Shown here: positions 5,442-7,854 of the stretch, in pieces | Layout: each line of letters opens with the position of its first letter | Position numbering within the stretch: the first letter of the stretch is position 1 | Translations under genes and position numbers: made by a program | The notes under the pieces: generated by a model | Seen by the model: the letters and a program-made list of their open reading frames with translations, nothing else | Database searches by the model: none | What the model was told of the DNA's origin: nothing | Source of the DNA: Aquificaceae bacterium | GTDB lineage: Bacteria > Aquificota > Aquificia > Aquificales > Aquificaceae | Length of the DNA: 7,854 bases | Assembly (NCBI GenBank): GCA_027049085.1 | Contig: JALTVH010000317.1 | Coordinates: 1-7,854 of the forward strand | Direction of reading: 5' to 3'

Positions 5442-6372
5442 AGAATTTCCCTCTCAATTTGAGTGGGAGGGTATTGGTCTTGATCTGGGATCTTTCGCAA
5501 CCGTAACCTTCTGCGGGATGGGGGGTTCGGGAATCGTCGGAGATATTGCAAAGGTCTGGCTTGAGAGAAAAGGGATTGATGTGCCTGTGGAATCCTACAG
5601 GGGATATGGTCTTCCGCCTTACATTAAAGGAAAGGAAGACCTTGTCATATGCACGAGCTACAGCGGAAATACCGAGGAAACGATCAGCAATCTGGAGACC
5701 GCCCTTGATAAAGGTGCCAGGGTTGTCGTTATAAGTTCCGGAGGTATTCTGAAAGAGAAGGCTGATGAGAGAGGTCTTCAGTGGCACGGCATACCATCGG
5801 GGTATGCGCCAAGGTACGCCCTCGGCTTTATGCTCAGTAAACTCCTGTCACTCCTTGGCATTGAAAGGGAAGAGATAGAGGATGTCAGGGAAAGCCTTGA
5901 AAGGCAGAAAGAAGATCTCCGTCAGCTTGGGGAGGACCTTGCGGAGAGGATGGTAGGGTATGTACCCCTCGTTTACTGCACCCCGCTAACCGAACCCGCT
6001 GGCTTTCGCTTTAAAACTCAGATTAACGAGAATTCCAAAACCCAGTGCTACTTTGCTGTCCTTTCAGAGTTACACCACAACGAAGTGGTGGGCCTTGACA
6101 ACAGCCTTATCCGCTCAAAGTTCTTCTTTATCCTTATGCACGATCCCAAGGATCACGAGAGGATCCTCAAAAGGGTTCAGATTACAGAGCAGATCCTCAA
6201 AGATTACGGGATAGTCCCCTACTTAATTTCATCAGAGGGTAACTCTTACCTCTCAAGGCTTCTGAGAACCATATACCTTGGCGACTGGGCAAGCTACTTT
6301 CTTGCCCTTAAATACGGTTTTGATCCCCTTCCTGTTAGGGTAATTGATTTTATAAAGAGTTCGTTGAAATAA
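5419..6372 (+). CDS. Bifunctional phosphoglucose/phosphomannose isomerase
   Basis: A cytoplasmic sugar isomerase of the SIS-fold PGI/PMI family, interconverting glucose-6-P or mannose-6-P with fructose-6-P. It has 317 residues, close to the usual 300-330. First SIS half: CGMGGSGIVGD (32-42), the phosphosugar loop, and CTSYSGNTEET (78-88), the Ser/Thr-rich phosphate site. GYAPRYALG (128-136) carries R132, matching the active-site arginine of the family. In the second half NENSK (203-207) holds E204, the likely base for isomerisation; ELHHNE (217-222) holds the ring-opening histidine, probably H220; DPLPVRVIDFIK (302-313) ends with the conserved lysine K313. This family is best known from archaea such as Pyrobaculum and is patchy in bacteria. 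It is probably co-transcribed with tRNA-Leu and trm1. It could serve sugar nucleotide synthesis or the sugar brought in by the neighbouring importer. Which substrate dominates cannot be read from sequence. Confidence 0.9.
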   Translation: MEPEKMLEEFPSQFEWEGIGLDLGSFATVTFCGMGGSGIVGDIAKVWLERKGIDVPVESYRGYGLPPYIKGKEDLVICTSYSGNTEETISNLETALDKGARVVVISSGGILKEKADERGLQWHGIPSGYAPRYALGFMLSKLLSLLGIEREEIEDVRESLERQKEDLRQLGEDLAERMVGYVPLVYCTPLTEPAGFRFKTQINENSKTQCYFAVLSELHHNEVVGLDNSLIRSKFFFILMHDPKDHERILKRVQITEQILKDYGIVPYLISSEGNSYLSRLLRTIYLGDWASYFLALKYGFDPLPVRVIDFIKSSLK

Positions 6373-6375
6373 GAG

Positions 6376-6822
6376 TTACTCGGCTTTTGTTTCAATAGTT
6401 ACCGTTTTTGTAAGTGGACCCGAATAAAACAGCAACGTTTCTCTCCACTCACCATATGTTGTTCCATATTTGTAGATCGCTCTTATGATGCAGTATCCAG
6501 CTGATCCTGTAGTACAGGAACATTTTGTTGCTGTTCCGCATCCTTCAAAGCTCAGAACGCCTGAAAATGCGCTGTCCATTCTAACAAATACAGTGATCCC
6601 CGAAGCTGCGGTTCCATCCTGTTTGAGAACTGAAACGTGGAAATCCTGTATCCCTGTTGCATTAACGGTAGTGTTTGAATAGGTTAAACTTTTTGAAGTT
6701 GGATTCACAGTAAGGGTCATATTTGAGGTAGCAAAACTTCCACCACCGCAGGAAATTATCGTAGATATCGCTATTGACACAAGAGCAACAATTACCAAAA
6801 TTGAGCTCACGTAATTCCTCAT
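6376..6822 (-). CDS. Putative lipoprotein with a single bacterial Ig-like (Big_1-like) domain
   Basis: A 148-residue protein of unknown function. Residues 1-24 are a signal peptide (charged start MR, then a hydrophobic stretch) ending in IISC, with Cys25 as the expected lipidated residue, followed by a GGGS linker. The remainder (about 33-146) reads as one beta-rich Ig-like domain: LTVNPTSKSLTY, then FHVSVLKQDGTAASGITVFV (61-80), then a segment with TGSAGYCIIRAIYKYG. The pattern 'V-x-DG-x-x-x-G-x-x-V ... G-x-x-x-x-x-A-x-Y' is that of invasin-type Big_1 repeats. Four more cysteines (95, 101, 103, 111) could form disulfides outside the cytoplasm. The ATG at 6822 is preferred because it begins a clean signal peptide and follows GGAGG by about 10 bases; an in-frame ATG at 6858 would add 12 residues. 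It follows the dehydratase gene and converges on the isomerase gene with a 3-base gap. It is S/T-rich, unlike its neighbours. Confidence 0.75.
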   Translation of the reverse strand: MRNYVSSILVIVALVSIAISTIISCGGGSFATSNMTLTVNPTSKSLTYSNTTVNATGIQDFHVSVLKQDGTAASGITVFVRMDSAFSGVLSFEGCGTATKCSCTTGSAGYCIIRAIYKYGTTYGEWRETLLFYSGPLTKTVTIETKAE

Positions 6823-6872
6823 CTTCTCATTCCCTCCCAGTACTTTTTTAAACGGCATTATCTTACCATATT
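6823..6872 (-). promoter_or_regulatory. 50-base gap upstream of the lipoprotein gene, weak promoter candidate
   Basis: The longest non-coding stretch in the window. On the minus strand it holds GATAAT (6862-6857), with TTGAGC (6883-6878, inside the end of the dehydratase gene) 15 bases upstream, a short spacer for a -35/-10 pair. TTAAAATAT (6876-6868) recalls the AT boxes in the other gaps. The lipoprotein Shine-Dalgarno (GGAGG, about 6833-6837) is at its downstream end. No terminator hairpin follows the dehydratase stop, so read-through from the upstream pair is equally likely. Confidence 0.25.
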
Positions 6873-7136
6873 TTAATGCTCAAGTATCCGGAGCACAAGA
6901 TCCTCAATCTCCTGAGCCAGGCGGTAATCTTTTTCCGTAAGTCTCCCGGCCTCATGGGTGGTAAGTTTGACCCTTACCTTTTTAAAGCCAACTTCAAGGT
7001 CTGGATGGTGCCAGCGGGCCTCCGCAAGTCCTGCTATAGCGTTTACCACAAAGATCGTCCTCTTCCAGTTCCCGGTCTCGTATTCCCTTACCAGAGTTTC
7101 TCCCTCTTTACTCCACCCCTGGGGCATTTCCATCAT
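6873..7136 (-). CDS. Pterin-4a-carbinolamine dehydratase (4a-hydroxytetrahydrobiopterin dehydratase)
   Basis: A small cytoplasmic enzyme of the PCD/DCoH family that dehydrates 4a-hydroxytetrahydropterin. It has 87 residues, slightly short of the usual 95-110, the difference being at the N-terminus. The catalytic signature of active members is complete: E39-x3-H43-H44-P45, an aromatic residue at F51, H61 after nine residues, and D70 after eight more (TEKDYRLAQEIE). In family members that F51 position is often Trp or Tyr. The first ATG (7136) overlaps the upstream hydrolase stop as ATGA. GGAG (7145-7142) lies 5 bases before it and 8 before a second ATG at 7133, so either Met may start the protein. 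No phenylalanine hydroxylase is in the window. In bacteria without that enzyme, a role in molybdenum cofactor metabolism has been proposed for such proteins. The link with the co-encoded metallo-hydrolase is unexplained. Confidence 0.9.
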   Translation of the reverse strand: MMEMPQGWSKEGETLVREYETGNWKRTIFVVNAIAGLAEARWHHPDLEVGFKKVRVKLTTHEAGRLTEKDYRLAQEIEDLVLRILEH

Positions 7137-7854
7137 TCCAGCTCCATGTCAAGTTCATTAAAAACAAAATAGACGTTTCGTGAATGAAATACGTCATACA
7201 TGGCCGAGTCTTTGAAGGGAGTATCCTTGAGCCTTTCGCGTATCTCGTCCACAAATAGTCCCTCATCCTTTAGTTTTGCAACCTCATTCCTCACAAAGCT
7301 TATATACCTCCTGGTCCAGTCTATTGCCTCTTTACCCATCGGATCACCGTGTCCCCCCATAAGCTTCTTGAATTTCATCTTTCTGAGGCGGTCAAGAACC
7401 TTCAGCCACCTCTTTGTCTTGACGTTCCTGTCACCAAGAAAAGGTATCCTTTTGTAGTAGACCAGGTCTCCAACAAAGAGGTAATCGTCAACCCTGATCA
7501 CGAGATCGGTGTTGGTGTGGGCTGGGGTCATGGGGATTATCTCAAAGACCTTCTTACCAACCCTGAGCTTGACCTTTCCATCCACTGTCATGTCTGGTCC
7601 CACAGGTGTAGTTTTCTCAAAGACACCCGGGAAGGATTTCCTTGCACCGTCAAGGACCATCTGGGCGGTTCCTTCGTCATAAAAAATCTTGAGGTTCTTG
7701 TGGGCAATAACCTTTGCGCCCTCATCTTTGTAAGCTATTGCGCCAAAGTAGTGGTCCATGTGGTAGTGGGTGATTATCACGTAAAGGACAGGCCTGTCTT
7801 TTATCTTTTTGAGAGCGGTAATGAACTCCCTCGCAAGCTCGGGAGTTGATAATG
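7133..7854 (-). CDS. MBL-fold metallo-hydrolase, SoxH-like, C-terminal 239 residues
   Basis: A zinc (or iron) dependent hydrolase of the metallo-beta-lactamase superfamily, cut at its N-terminus by the right edge of the window. The frame is open to position 7854; a GTG at 7780 is internal, since the strand and helix before the metal motif (LSTPELAREFITAL) are encoded upstream of it. Numbering from the first visible residue, the metal ligands are H29-x-H31-x-D33-H34 (THYHMDH), H112 (TPAHTNTD), D129 (FVGDLVYY) and H168 (GGHGDP), so all are intact. The start of the fragment and the end NVYFVFNELDMELE resemble SoxH and quinoprotein-relay metallo-hydrolases, which are often exported; the signal peptide, if any, is not visible. 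The substrate is unknown. The stop overlaps the dehydratase start by 4 bases, so the two are translationally coupled. Confidence 0.88.
   Translation of the reverse strand, partial: LSTPELAREFITALKKIKDRPVLYVIITHYHMDHYFGAIAYKDEGAKVIAHKNLKIFYDEGTAQMVLDGARKSFPGVFEKTTPVGPDMTVDGKVKLRVGKKVFEIIPMTPAHTNTDLVIRVDDYLFVGDLVYYKRIPFLGDRNVKTKRWLKVLDRLRKMKFKKLMGGHGDPMGKEAIDWTRRYISFVRNEVAKLKDEGLFVDEIRERLKDTPFKDSAMYDVFHSRNVYFVFNELDMELE

Noticed and set aside
5228..5787. Minus-strand reading frames of 107 and 133 residues opposite trm1 and the isomerase
   Set aside because: Composition is that of antisense frames, and both sense genes are well-supported families without breaks.
6376..6470. Possible bidirectional terminator after the isomerase gene
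   Set aside because: Short T-runs exist, but I could not find a stem longer than about 3 base pairs before them.
6876..7172. 98-residue plus-strand reading frame opposite the dehydratase
   Set aside because: The minus strand encodes a complete PCD signature; this frame has no ribosome site or recognisable motif.
7349..7849. 166-residue plus-strand reading frame opposite the metallo-hydrolase
   Set aside because: The opposite strand has intact metal-binding motifs and coupling to the next gene; the plus-strand protein shows no family pattern and is an antisense shadow.

Overview
The window looks like part of a compact genome from a thermophilic bacterium, most likely Aquificota or a close relative. 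The main reason is the tRNA dimethyltransferase Trm1, which is rare in bacteria. From memory its sequence is very close to the Aquifex enzyme, including the SSDMPVFYNP and DLDPFGTPVPF motifs. MnmE, a bacterial and organellar protein, argues against an archaeon. Heavy AGG/AGA use for arginine and very tight packing also fit a thermophile. Only about 110 of 7854 bases lie outside genes. The species is an inference; no search was run.

Left half, minus strand (positions 1-4141): a four-gene sugar ABC importer reads right to left as lipoprotein binding protein (malE-like), two permeases (malF- and malG-like) and ATPase (malK-like). The junctions overlap by 4, 11 and 4 bases. The binding protein resembles the trehalose/maltose-binding protein of Thermococcales, so trehalose and/or maltose is the best substrate guess. 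Downstream by 33 bases is the N-terminal part of mnmE, which runs off the left edge.

Centre, plus strand (4159-6372): a class II tRNA-Leu(UAA) with encoded CCA is followed after 7 bases by trm1. Trm1 overlaps by 23 bases a bifunctional phosphoglucose/phosphomannose isomerase of the archaeal-type SIS family. Only 17 AT-rich bases separate the tRNA from the divergent importer operon. They must hold most of the signals for both directions, unless the promoters lie inside the tRNA and inside malE.

Right part, minus strand (6376-7854): a metallo-beta-lactamase-fold hydrolase enters from the right edge. It overlaps a pterin-4a-carbinolamine dehydratase by 4 bases, and a small Ig-like lipoprotein of unknown function follows. 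The lipoprotein gene converges on the isomerase gene with 3 bases between them.

Working together: the importer would bring in a disaccharide, and the isomerase would link glucose-6-P and mannose-6-P to fructose-6-P. This link is suggested only by proximity. I see no mobile elements, CRISPR arrays or clear intrinsic terminators. I found no undescribed system I could defend. The most unusual spot is the tRNA-Leu/trm1/malE junction at 4140-4256.
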